Shown piece by piece: positions 42,513 to 49,782 of a DNA stretch of 60,124 bases. Positions within the stretch are counted from its first letter, which is position 1. The number at the start of each line of letters is the position of its first letter. The translations under genes were made by a program, and so were the position numbers. The notes below the pieces were generated by a model. That model had not been told where the DNA came from. It saw nothing but the letters and a program-made list of their open reading frames with translations, and did not search any database. Source of the DNA: a virus; the IMG/VR virus record IMGVR_UViG_3300043429_000521, positions 1 to 60,124 of that record; one strand, given 5' to 3'.

Positions 42513-42960
42513 AAATGTTCCAGAGATTATGGAACATATTAATAACCATTTACATTTATTCAAACCCCGTGAAGGCGATGATGCGCACGAATCATTAATT
42601 CCCGGTGTTTGTTCAAGGTTTACAACTTTAAAATGTTGCGATATGACACAGGAGATGAAGGATGCTGTTTTTGCTGATGCCGATTTTGATCCTGATTTGA
42701 AATATATGTATGATTTTATACAGGTTCAGCGATATGAACCTACTGATTTCATCGCTCCCCATCGTGATGCATATTCAATTAGGAAACTTCATTTAATTAC
42801 ATTGACGGATAGTGATTGTGATGGTTTAGTGTGTGAAATTAATGGGGGAATAGAAAAACTCTATGATAAATCGGGCCAATATATAGATTTTCCGTATGAT
42901 GCAGTACATTGGGTTGATCCCGTGAAACATTTACGGTATAGTATTGTAATAGCAGAATAA
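42484..42960 (+). CDS. 2-oxoglutarate/Fe(II) oxygenase-like protein
   Basis: The 158-residue protein has YEPTDFIAPHRDAYS near residue 85, with H-x-D, and DAVHWVDPVKHLRYSIVI at the end, with a later His and Arg in the usual places of 2OG-Fe(II) oxygenases. Such phage enzymes can hydroxylate nucleic acids, proteins or small molecules. The ATG at 42484 is preferred since the domain starts there. The substrate is unknown. Confidence 0.68.
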   Translation: MIKTIPNFIRNVPEIMEHINNHLHLFKPREGDDAHESLIPGVCSRFTTLKCCDMTQEMKDAVFADADFDPDLKYMYDFIQVQRYEPTDFIAPHRDAYSIRKLHLITLTDSDCDGLVCEINGGIEKLYDKSGQYIDFPYDAVHWVDPVKHLRYSIVIAE

Positions 42961-42961
42961 T

Positions 42962-43165
42962 ATGAACAAAGCACAAGAATTGATCAAAACATTTAAATTA
43001 GCACCCGATTCCTATTATCCTGAGGATGTAAATCCTTATGATTTTCGGACAGGAAAATCTACTGATATGGATAAGACTTTGGAGGAGCAGGAAAGGCTAT
43101 ACAAAGAAGCTAAAGAAAAATGGAAAGACTGTGTTCCTGAAAAATGGTATGGGTGGGGGGATTAG
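42962..43165 (+). CDS. Small protein, possibly the first part of a frameshifted gene
   Basis: The 67-residue protein ends CVPEKWYGWGD at a run of six G (43155-43160). The next gene, in the -1 frame, overlaps by 22 bases and continues with a sequence (NPTPSVWYTVLDQFLEYV) that would follow naturally. The two may be one gene interrupted by an indel, or joined by frameshifting, or two coupled genes. Confidence 0.6.
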   Translation: MNKAQELIKTFKLAPDSYYPEDVNPYDFRTGKSTDMDKTLEEQERLYKEAKEKWKDCVPEKWYGWGD

Positions 43166-43368
43166 GAAATCCTACGCCGAGTGTTTGGTATACTGTTCTT
43201 GATCAATTTTTGGAGTATGTCAAGGAAATTGATCCTAATTTTAAAATATTACAGATCAAAATAAAATTTGGCGGATTACGGTTATATCTAGATTCTAAGA
43301 ACAAACAAATTCAAGAAATGTGTCGTGAATTAGAAGAGGTTATGACCGATAAAAAATTGATTTATTGA
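43144..43368 (+). CDS. Small conserved phage protein, possibly second part of a split gene
   Basis: The 74-residue protein has VWYTVLDQFLEYVKEIDP and ILQIKIKFGGLRLYL, the latter being a motif (Q-I-K-x-K-F-G-x-L-R) common in small phage proteins of unknown role. In many relatives as I recall them, the motif is preceded by a P-x-x-W segment such as the end of the preceding frame. See 42962-43165. Confidence 0.65.
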   Translation: MVWVGGLGNPTPSVWYTVLDQFLEYVKEIDPNFKILQIKIKFGGLRLYLDSKNKQIQEMCRELEEVMTDKKLIY

Positions 43369-43370
43369 TT

Positions 43371-43634
43371 ATGCTCGCTCGAAGAATTCAAACACTTCCC
43401 GAAATAAAACGTATTCTTGATGAATATGATATTTCCGAGCCCGCTGTTATGTCATGGATGTCAAGAGATTCTTTATATCTTGATACAGAAGAATATACAG
43501 ATTCTATCATATATGCTTGTGCGGAGTGTATTAGTGAAAGATCCCATAGAGAATCTGATGAAGATGTTCTATTAATTTATTTAAAGTTGAAGGCGGAATG
43601 TTGGAAATTGACAGCGGAGAATTTGAATACTTAG
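43371..43634 (+). CDS. Small protein of unknown function
   Basis: This is an 87-residue acidic protein, mostly helical, with no recognisable motif. The ATG at 43371 follows the previous stop by two bases; the frame upstream begins with TTG. It lies in a run of small genes before the vWA promoter. Confidence 0.6.
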   Translation: MLARRIQTLPEIKRILDEYDISEPAVMSWMSRDSLYLDTEEYTDSIIYACAECISERSHRESDEDVLLIYLKLKAECWKLTAENLNT

Positions 43635-43635
43635 G

Positions 43636-43869
43636 ATGAATGATTTAGGAAGAGAGTATATTAAACATTGTGCAAAACGCATAGCACACCATAATAGTAA
43701 TTTTTCAGAAAAGTTCAAAACTCCGAAATGGGAGGATAGTTTATTCCAAGAAAGATTGATGCGAATTGGTAGAGAGTTTAGATTATTTGAAGTAGATTCG
43801 TATGATACTAAAAATGTCGAAAGTTTGGTCATTGCTAGTTTACAGGAGAGTTTTTTGTTGAAAAATTGA
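43636..43869 (+). CDS. Small protein of unknown function
   Basis: The 77-residue protein is helical, with HCAKRIAHHN near the start. It has no recognised motif. It is the last gene before the strong promoter of the vWA gene; no hairpin terminator is visible in between, so read-through is likely. Confidence 0.6.
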   Translation: MNDLGREYIKHCAKRIAHHNSNFSEKFKTPKWEDSLFQERLMRIGREFRLFEVDSYDTKNVESLVIASLQESFLLKN

Positions 43870-43870
43870 C

Positions 43871-43899
43871 TGGACAATGCCTAACAAGTGTGCTATATT
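43871..43899 (+). promoter_or_regulatory. Sigma70-type promoter with extended -10 for the vWA gene
   Basis: TGGACA (43871-43876), 17 bases, TATATT (43894-43899), preceded by TGC as an extended -10. The ATG at 43914 is 14 bases after the -10, so the mRNA leader would be only about 8 bases. This is one of the better host-type promoters in the window. Confidence 0.7.
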
Positions 43900-43913
43900 A
43901 AAGCCTCATTTAT

Positions 43914-45932
43914 ATGAAAATTAATATTCCAAAAAACTCAGAAGCATCAGTAAAATCGACAGATTATTTCCTCCTAATTGACAATAGTGGTTCCATTTGG
44001 AACTCGGTTTCGGCTTTAAAGGAAACGGTTAAAGCAGTCGTAGAAAACATGCACGAAACCGACACAATTACGGTTGCAACTTTCTCAAGTCATAATGACT
44101 TCGACTTCTTTGTAAGGGGACTTAAAAAGTCCCAAAATATCCTTGCACTTGTCAATACTAAGATTTCTTCCCGAGGAATGACTAATTTTAATGATTCTCT
44201 TGGAGAATTAAACACTCGTATTTTCGATGATGTTAAACTTACATCAGGAAACACGAATTCTGTATTTTATTTCCTTAGCGATGGTTATGCAAATCATTAC
44301 AATAACGAATCCGATACTCTGAAACTTTGTAAGGCTCTTTCTACTAAGTTCTCCTCTAAGACGGTGGTAGGTTATGGAAGTAACTATAACCGTCGTCTTC
44401 TGCTTGATATGACCGAATCCCTCAACGGTGTTTTCAATCATATTTCAGATTATACCCAACTTAAACAGAGTGGTGAAACTTTAGTCAAGTCTAAGAAAAC
44501 TACCAAAGTTGTTCAGCTTGAGAAGTGCTACGATGTTATTTGGCAAGTCACGGATTCAGAAATTATTCCACTTGTTCGCAAGGATAAGACTGTAGAAGTT
44601 CAAGAGACTGACAAAGAAGGTGAACTTTTTGCGATTGATTATGATGAACTTGATAATCTTCCGGCTGAACAACTCACTGATGGTAAATTTGTCTACTCTC
44701 TTGCATATATTCTTAGTCAGAAAACTAAGGCAAGTCTTGGTGTGAAGGTTCTTAGAACTGCGGGCGATCTTCCTAATTCTAAGATGCTTCAGAAATCTTT
44801 TACAGTTGCTCAGAAAGGTAATGCCGAAAATAAACTTAAAGATCTTGCGCTTGTGGGCGGTGTGATTACTAAATCTGAAGTTGGAAATACGGTTTCTCTC
44901 GAATCCTTTGTAAAATCCATTAAGGATAATCTTGGGAAGGTCGCTATTAACCTCGCATATTCCCCATACAAAGCCGTTACACGCGCAGGAACCGATGCTA
45001 GTAAGGTAGTGTTCAAAACTATTGATACCCATGCAAAGATTGTAGGTATTACCGGAAATGAAGACCGTGCGAATATTTCATTCCTAACGGTTCGTAATGG
45101 AAACCTTGAAGGTATTAATGATTTGGACCTTGCACAGAGGGTAGAAGATTATAATAAAACTGCAACAAATCCAATTACATTCCCTATCGAAGCGCCTACC
45201 TTTAGAAATTATATGTTTGTTGCTAATGGTGATTTCAACTATGATACTATTAGTTTAGAATTTGACGACCCCTCAAATGGAGGAGGTTATACTATCAAAC
45301 CTGCTGAAGCGATTGATCTTTTTGATGAAAATCAAAAAACTGTCAGTATTAAAGATTTTGCATCTGTCTATAAAACTCTTATTGCAGAAAAAGCACATGC
45401 GAGTGTTCTCCGTTTCTATATTAAGGCTAATTCTAAGCAGAAGAATCTTGTCGATCTTCGTGTCCAGAATTATGGAGAAGAAGGTGCAAAACTTCTTGAT
45501 GAAATGGGGCTTGATTCGTTGATGAGATTTAAGCCGAAATCAGAATATAAACCAAAGGATGAGAATGCAGACTTTGTTCCTTTCTTGGAACTTACTGCAC
45601 AGCTAAAAGGCGCTGCAACTATTTCTGCGAGCAAGTCATATGAAAAGTTTGAAAAGAAAGGCAAGCCTAATGTTGGTGATAATATTTGTTGGCCTCTTTT
45701 CGAGAAATATAATGAGATGCTCAAATCCCTTGGCACTGAGACGTTTGTCGAATACTGTCAGAAGACTCTCGAAGGTATTGAAGATACCGTTGACCTACTT
45801 TCTCAGAAAGTTTCATCAATGAAGTTCTTCCTTATTATTACCAATTCATGGTTCTCTGATGTAGAGAAATCTGATAGTTTTGAGTATGATGGTCTTGTAA
45901 TCAATACCAAGGAAACTAAAGAATATCTATAA
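43914..45932 (+). CDS. von Willebrand factor A domain protein
   Basis: The 672-residue protein has an N-terminal vWA domain with a complete MIDAS metal site: D23-N-S25-G-S27, T90 and D123. The remaining 450 residues show no known domain. vWA domains bind partner proteins through a metal ion, often in chaperone or assembly systems. The gene has its own strong promoter and shows more C-ending codons than its neighbours, which suggests high expression. TerY-like and phage tail-linked vWA proteins are alternatives; no MoxR-type ATPase is adjacent. Confidence 0.8.
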   Translation: MKINIPKNSEASVKSTDYFLLIDNSGSIWNSVSALKETVKAVVENMHETDTITVATFSSHNDFDFFVRGLKKSQNILALVNTKISSRGMTNFNDSLGELNTRIFDDVKLTSGNTNSVFYFLSDGYANHYNNESDTLKLCKALSTKFSSKTVVGYGSNYNRRLLLDMTESLNGVFNHISDYTQLKQSGETLVKSKKTTKVVQLEKCYDVIWQVTDSEIIPLVRKDKTVEVQETDKEGELFAIDYDELDNLPAEQLTDGKFVYSLAYILSQKTKASLGVKVLRTAGDLPNSKMLQKSFTVAQKGNAENKLKDLALVGGVITKSEVGNTVSLESFVKSIKDNLGKVAINLAYSPYKAVTRAGTDASKVVFKTIDTHAKIVGITGNEDRANISFLTVRNGNLEGINDLDLAQRVEDYNKTATNPITFPIEAPTFRNYMFVANGDFNYDTISLEFDDPSNGGGYTIKPAEAIDLFDENQKTVSIKDFASVYKTLIAEKAHASVLRFYIKANSKQKNLVDLRVQNYGEEGAKLLDEMGLDSLMRFKPKSEYKPKDENADFVPFLELTAQLKGAATISASKSYEKFEKKGKPNVGDNICWPLFEKYNEMLKSLGTETFVEYCQKTLEGIEDTVDLLSQKVSSMKFFLIITNSWFSDVEKSDSFEYDGLVINTKETKEYL

Positions 45933-45935
45933 TTT

Positions 45936-46394
45936 ATGAATGATGGAGTGATAAAAAGTAACATGGATACTATTAAGCATATCCATGTTGTTAGGGGAAA
46001 TATTTACAAGTTTATCTCTGAGTTAGATAAACGAGCAAGAGAGCACGACCAGTCTAAACTGGAATCACCAGAGCAAGAGATTTTCGGGGAAACCCACGAA
46101 GAACTTGCAAAGGTAGAGTATGGTTCTGATGAATATAAGAAATTATTAGAACGAGTCAAACCTGCAATTGACCACCACTATGCCAACAATCGACATCATC
46201 CAGAATTTCATAAAAACGGAATAGATGATATGAATTTAGTGGATTTGTTAGAAATGCTGGCAGATTGGAAAGCTGCAACTTCGCGGAATAAAAACGGTAA
46301 CATCAGAAAATCTATCGAGATAAATGCGGAGAGATTTAATATGTCACCACAACTAGTGAAGATTTTCGAAAATACTGTAAAGGAATACTTCTAA
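45936..46394 (+). CDS. DUF5662-like protein
   Basis: The 152-residue protein has HIHVVRGNIYKFI, REHDQSKLESPE, and a His-rich IDHHYANNRHHPEFH followed by NLVDLLEMLADWKAA. This matches DUF5662 as I recall it. The conserved His and Asp residues suggest a metal-dependent hydrolase of HD type, but activity is unknown. It follows the vWA gene after three bases and probably shares its transcript. Confidence 0.75.
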   Translation: MNDGVIKSNMDTIKHIHVVRGNIYKFISELDKRAREHDQSKLESPEQEIFGETHEELAKVEYGSDEYKKLLERVKPAIDHHYANNRHHPEFHKNGIDDMNLVDLLEMLADWKAATSRNKNGNIRKSIEINAERFNMSPQLVKIFENTVKEYF

Positions 46395-46397
46395 TTT

Positions 46398-46649
46398 ATG
46401 AGAAAATATTTTTTATTTGATTTGACTGATAACTGGTGCCGAATAATAACGGCAGAGAATGAAGTTGAAGCTGTTGCAAGTATTCTCTCAAATGAGAAGA
46501 ATTGTTTTGGTTGGAGTGTGGACGATTTTCCAGATGGAATTTCGTACATGGACATGGCAGAATATATAGTCGGTCAAATACTAGATTCGCGTGACTTTGA
46601 TTGTTATATATTCGATATAACTGATGAGAAGAATGTCGAAGTTTTATGA
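46398..46649 (+). CDS. Small protein of unknown function
   Basis: The 83-residue acidic protein begins MRKYFLFDLTDNWCRIITAE. It resembles no family I know. The stop overlaps the next ATG as ATGA, so it is coupled to a tiny membrane protein. Confidence 0.65.
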   Translation: MRKYFLFDLTDNWCRIITAENEVEAVASILSNEKNCFGWSVDDFPDGISYMDMAEYIVGQILDSRDFDCYIFDITDEKNVEVL

Positions 46650-46756
46650 ATATTATCAATTATATATCCATTGCAGTTGTAGCATTCTGTATGTGGTATA
46701 TAGTTGAAATAATTTTAGAGTTGATAGATGAGTTGATAGATGAGTTGATGAAATAA
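46646..46756 (+). CDS. Tiny single-span membrane protein (36 residues)
   Basis: The frame starts in an ATGA overlap with the preceding gene and stops one base before the next ATG, so its borders fit a real gene. The product has one hydrophobic stretch (about residues 3-24) and an acidic repeat at its end (ELIDELIDEL) encoded by a 12-base tandem repeat (46718-46741). It could affect the inner membrane, as small phage proteins often do. Confidence 0.6.
   Translation: MNIINYISIAVVAFCMWYIVEIILELIDELIDELMK
46718..46750 (+). repeat. 12-bp tandem repeat in the tiny membrane protein gene
   Basis: Two exact 12-base units (46718-46729, 46730-46741) are followed by 8 bases of a third. Each unit encodes ELID, extending the acidic tail without a frameshift. 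Confidence 0.8.
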
Positions 46757-46757
46757 A

Positions 46758-47111
46758 ATGGCGAGAAGATATAAACAAAAGGGATATATAGGTGTAGATT
46801 TTGATAAAACTCTTGCTACATATGAAAAATGGGTTTCCCCTTCTACATTAGGGGAACCTATTCCTGAAATGGTGGAACGTGTTAAGAAGTGGTTATCTGA
46901 GGGCAAGCTCGTTAAGATTTTCACTGCAAGAGTCGCACCAGATCATCCTATAAATGAACAAGTTGAAGCAGAGCAAGCTATTAAAATGTGGTGTAAGAAA
47001 CACTTAGGCCAAGAACTTGAAGTTACTTGTATAAAATATTCTGCAATGTATGAATTTTGGGACGATAGAGCGGTTGCGGTAGAGCCTAATACCGGAAAGA
47101 GATTAACATAA
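46758..47111 (+). CDS. HAD-superfamily phosphatase-like protein
   Basis: The 117-residue protein has GVDFDKTLA (D-x-D-x-T, nucleophile Asp), VKIFTARV as motif II, and FWDDRAVAV as motif IV. This is a small capless HAD hydrolase such as those that dephosphorylate nucleotides or nucleic acid ends. It starts two bases after the tiny membrane gene. The substrate is not known. Confidence 0.83.
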   Translation: MARRYKQKGYIGVDFDKTLATYEKWVSPSTLGEPIPEMVERVKKWLSEGKLVKIFTARVAPDHPINEQVEAEQAIKMWCKKHLGQELEVTCIKYSAMYEFWDDRAVAVEPNTGKRLT

Positions 47112-47112
47112 T

Positions 47113-47598
47113 ATGGAAGAGGACTATAAAATTTATATACTTTTCAATAAAGTATCAAAGCAGATGACCGCATTCATGACGGATGTATCTCAAATTCCCG
47201 AACAAATACGTAAGAGTCTTTTGATTAAAGAGTTTAAACTTAAAGATTTAGGATTTGATGATGATGAAATTAATCTGACTCGTTTTAAATGGGAAGGTGA
47301 TTATGACACCGGAAGACTAATAGATATTGTCAAAGAGAAGAAGGCAATAGTTACTGAAAAAGAAACTAATGAGCGTTTTCATGACATGTTTTGGAAACGT
47401 TATAATATTTACGAAGTTCTTCAAGAACTTATCATTAATACTCCGATGATCACCGAAAAGGGGCAGAATATGCAAGACTTTTTAAAAAAGGTGTTGCAGA
47501 AAAAAGAAGCCGATGTAAAGTTCTATCAGAACTCGCCGTTACATATATGGGAGTCTGAGGAAGAGACAGTTAAAAGGCAGAAAGATGCATTTAAATAA
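47113..47598 (+). CDS. Protein of unknown function
   Basis: The 161-residue charged protein begins MEEDYKIYILFNKVSKQMTA. It has no motif I know. It overlaps the following phosphoesterase gene by 14 bases and follows the HAD gene by one base. Confidence 0.62.
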   Translation: MEEDYKIYILFNKVSKQMTAFMTDVSQIPEQIRKSLLIKEFKLKDLGFDDDEINLTRFKWEGDYDTGRLIDIVKEKKAIVTEKETNERFHDMFWKRYNIYEVLQELIINTPMITEKGQNMQDFLKKVLQKKEADVKFYQNSPLHIWESEEETVKRQKDAFK

Positions 47599-48382
47599 TA
47601 TCAAACAGTATAACAAAAAGAATGTTTACGCTCTCGGAGACACCCATTCTCTCGATTTCGAGAGTTTGATAAAGCATTATAATTTAAAAGATTTTGTTCT
47701 TATTCATTGTGGTGATGCGGGAGAAGGATTTAATCAGCGATTTATAGATGAATTTGATCTAGATTGTTTAGAGAAATACTGTGAAGAGAACGATGGAGAT
47801 ATTTTAATAGTAAGAGGGAATCATTCTAATCCATCTTTTTATAAACCAAATCATTGGACTGCGAAATACAAAAGAATTACATTTGTTCCCGATTACACCT
47901 ACTATGAAATAAATGGTAAGGTTGTATTATTTGTCGGAGGTGCTACTTCTATTGACAGGACTCGGCGGGATGTAAATCAGGATTATTGGGTGGACGAAAC
48001 GTTCATTCTTCGAGATGACTATGAAACACTACCACAAGCTGATATACTTGTAACACATTCCTGCCCAACTGAAGCACCACCAAATGACGGATTCTCTAAT
48101 ATTGCATGGTATCTGAAGAATGATCCTGCATTGAGAGAAGATTTAATAAAAGAGCGGAAAAATATAAGTCTTCTATATAACCATATAAATCCATCTATTT
48201 TATGGCACGGACACTTTCACGTATCTACATCTACATACATCAACGGAACATGGTTCAGATGTTTCGACATCAATGAACTTGTGGATGTTACTCCCGATCC
48301 ACTGAGTAGGATAAGTTCTTTTGAAAATTCTGCTGTGGTAGAAGATTCGGAGTTGATGGAAATAGAAAAAGACCAGGATTAG
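47585..48382 (+). CDS. Calcineurin-like metallophosphoesterase
   Basis: The 265-residue protein has the motif series GDTHS, CGDAG, RGNHSN, THSCP and HGHFH, complete for a dinuclear metal site. Such enzymes cut phosphodiesters or phosphomonoesters. It is the third stand-alone phosphoesterase in the window besides gp47 (others at 39433 and 57387). A terminator 120 bases downstream ends the operon. Confidence 0.82.
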   Translation: MHLNNIKQYNKKNVYALGDTHSLDFESLIKHYNLKDFVLIHCGDAGEGFNQRFIDEFDLDCLEKYCEENDGDILIVRGNHSNPSFYKPNHWTAKYKRITFVPDYTYYEINGKVVLFVGGATSIDRTRRDVNQDYWVDETFILRDDYETLPQADILVTHSCPTEAPPNDGFSNIAWYLKNDPALREDLIKERKNISLLYNHINPSILWHGHFHVSTSTYINGTWFRCFDINELVDVTPDPLSRISSFENSAVVEDSELMEIEKDQD

Positions 48383-48509
48383 ATTTTGGTTTAACTTCTA
48401 GGGGATATTTATCAATGGAATGATTTACAACAGACCAACAGCCATGTATCCATACAGATGCGACAATTGCTAGACTGAAATAAAGAACAGAACGAGGTAG
48501 AAAAGACAT
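48288..48509 (-). CDS. Possible small secreted or membrane protein, opposite strand
   Basis: A 73-codon frame on the - strand begins inside the terminator stem and overlaps the phosphoesterase gene by 95 bases. The product would start with a signal-like segment (MSFLPRSVLYFSLAIVAS) and has HGC near residue 24, a poor lipobox. It fills a 118-base stretch that otherwise has no gene. The overlap and lack of promoter make it doubtful. Confidence 0.25.
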   Translation of the reverse strand: MSFLPRSVLYFSLAIVASVWIHGCWSVVNHSIDKYPLEVKPKSNPGLFLFPSTPNLLPQQNFQKNLSYSVDRE

Positions 48510-48535
48510 AACTATGTTATTTAGTTATGTCTTTT
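48501..48535 (+). terminator. Intrinsic terminator
   Basis: A perfect 14-bp stem (48501-48514 with 48522-48535) around a 7-base loop is followed by T. The A-rich 5' side may let it work on both strands. It ends the vWA/HAD/phosphoesterase operon just before the late promoter of the lysozyme cassette. The ATG inside the stem (48527) is therefore not likely to be used. Confidence 0.88.
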
Positions 48536-48540
48536 TTGTT

Positions 48541-48548
48541 TGTAAATA
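48541..48548 (+). promoter_or_regulatory. Late promoter TGTAAATA(GTATT)
   Basis: TGTAAATAGTATT matches the 13-base T4 late consensus TATAAATACTATT at 11 positions. It ends 5 bases before the ATG at 48554 and directly follows a terminator, so it should control the effector cassette up to 51541. Confidence 0.72.
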
Positions 48549-48553
48549 GTATT

Positions 48554-49387
48554 ATGAAATTTAATGAGCTTTATAATATACTAACTGATATGAGTGATTC
48601 AGATATTATAGAAGAGTCGGTTTTAAGTTATCTACAGAATCCTAGAAGTCTTATTGCAATGGCTCTTTTGCTAGGTGTGACGCATTATAACTATACAATA
48701 CCGAAGCTCCGAGAGATAGTAACACAGAAGGCTAAAGAGACTCCTCCACAGACCTTACAAGCGATTCAACAAGAGGTTCCGAAGAAGATGGCTACGCCAT
48801 TGGTGGATGCTCTTATTAAACAAATTAGTAAAATAGAGTTTCCAAAAGCGGCAACCAAACAAGAAACACCTTTGACAGATAAATTTATTCAAGATTTATC
48901 TACTATAAAATATCCAGAAAAAATAAAAACGGATGATTTTATCAGCGATGCCTTTAAATATATAAAGAAGCATGAAGGTGTCTATAATACCATGTACAAA
49001 GATATATATGGTAATTTAACTATAGGCATTGGCCATCTCGTAAAGCCTGAAGAAGTGGAGAAGTTTGAAGGAAAAACCTTAACTGATTCTGAAATAGAAG
49101 ATATATTTAGGGTCGATATAAAGAATAAATTAGCACTTATCCAGAGACATTTCGGTGCAGATTTTAATAAATTTTCTAAAAATATGAAAATAGCTATTCT
49201 TGATGGTTATTTCCGAGGGGATTTATCAGGTTCTCCGAAGGCACGACTCTTGCTAAAGAGTCGTAAATTCCCAGAGGCAGCAAAAGAATACCTTGCGAAT
49301 AAGGAATACGAAAAAGCTAAAAAAGCTAAAAGCGGAGTTGCATCCCGTATGGAAAATAATGCAAGAATATTTGCAAGTGGGGGATAA
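48554..49387 (+). CDS. T4-lysozyme-like GH24 muramidase with capsid-targeting leader
   Basis: The 277-residue protein starts MKFNELYNILTDMSD and reaches a gp21-like site (I-x-E, Glu21 before Ser). A hydrophobic stretch follows (LIAMALLLGV, about 31-40), then a linker, then a GH24 domain from about residue 135: KKHEG with the catalytic Glu, YKDIYGNLTIGIGH with the Asp and Thr. The leader plus late promoter suggest packaging in the head and delivery with DNA, unlike an ordinary endolysin. A lysis role is the alternative. Confidence 0.82.
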   Translation: MKFNELYNILTDMSDSDIIEESVLSYLQNPRSLIAMALLLGVTHYNYTIPKLREIVTQKAKETPPQTLQAIQQEVPKKMATPLVDALIKQISKIEFPKAATKQETPLTDKFIQDLSTIKYPEKIKTDDFISDAFKYIKKHEGVYNTMYKDIYGNLTIGIGHLVKPEEVEKFEGKTLTDSEIEDIFRVDIKNKLALIQRHFGADFNKFSKNMKIAILDGYFRGDLSGSPKARLLLKSRKFPEAAKEYLANKEYEKAKKAKSGVASRMENNARIFASGG

Positions 49388-49389
49388 TT

Positions 49390-49782
49390 ATGAAACTACA
49401 AGAACTGTTTGATTTAATCAATATACCGATAACTATAAAGGAAGAAACCATAGATAAAATGGAGTTTTTTCATATAACTAGACATGAAAATCTTCCAAGT
49501 ATTATGAGAAAGGGGCTGGTTCCAGCAATAGGGGAGCGTTCCAACAAAATAGGAGAAGACCGAGATGCTATATATCTTTTCGAGGATAAAGATACGGCAG
49601 AGGATGCACTTATGAACTGGTTAGGAGATGAATATGATGAAGATGAGTCGCTAACTATGTTAAAGGTGGCTATTCCTGTGAATAGTATGAATATATATAA
49701 TATAGTATTCGATGGATTTAGTTATGTAGCATTCAAAGCCATACCACCAGAGTATATATCCGTAGAAGAAGAGATTTTATGA
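49390..49782 (+). CDS. Small ADP-ribosyltransferase-like protein with capsid-targeting leader
   Basis: The 130-residue protein starts MKLQELFDLINIPITIKE, a capsid leader (I-x-E, Glu18). The body fits the ART fold of the diphtheria-toxin/Tpt1 sort: FFHITRHENLPSIMRKGL with His28, AIYLF with Tyr62, and AIPPEYI with Glu121. Such enzymes move ADP-ribose from NAD to proteins, RNA or DNA. It may be an injected modifier like T4 Alt, though not homologous to it by eye. It overlaps the next gene by 4 bases. Confidence 0.68.
   Translation: MKLQELFDLINIPITIKEETIDKMEFFHITRHENLPSIMRKGLVPAIGERSNKIGEDRDAIYLFEDKDTAEDALMNWLGDEYDEDESLTMLKVAIPVNSMNIYNIVFDGFSYVAFKAIPPEYISVEEEIL

Noticed and set aside
48527-48553. 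Start of the lysozyme gene at the ATG at 48527
   Set aside because: That ATG is in the 3' arm of a strong terminator and upstream of the late promoter. The ATG at 48554 gives the shared leader and fits the promoter.
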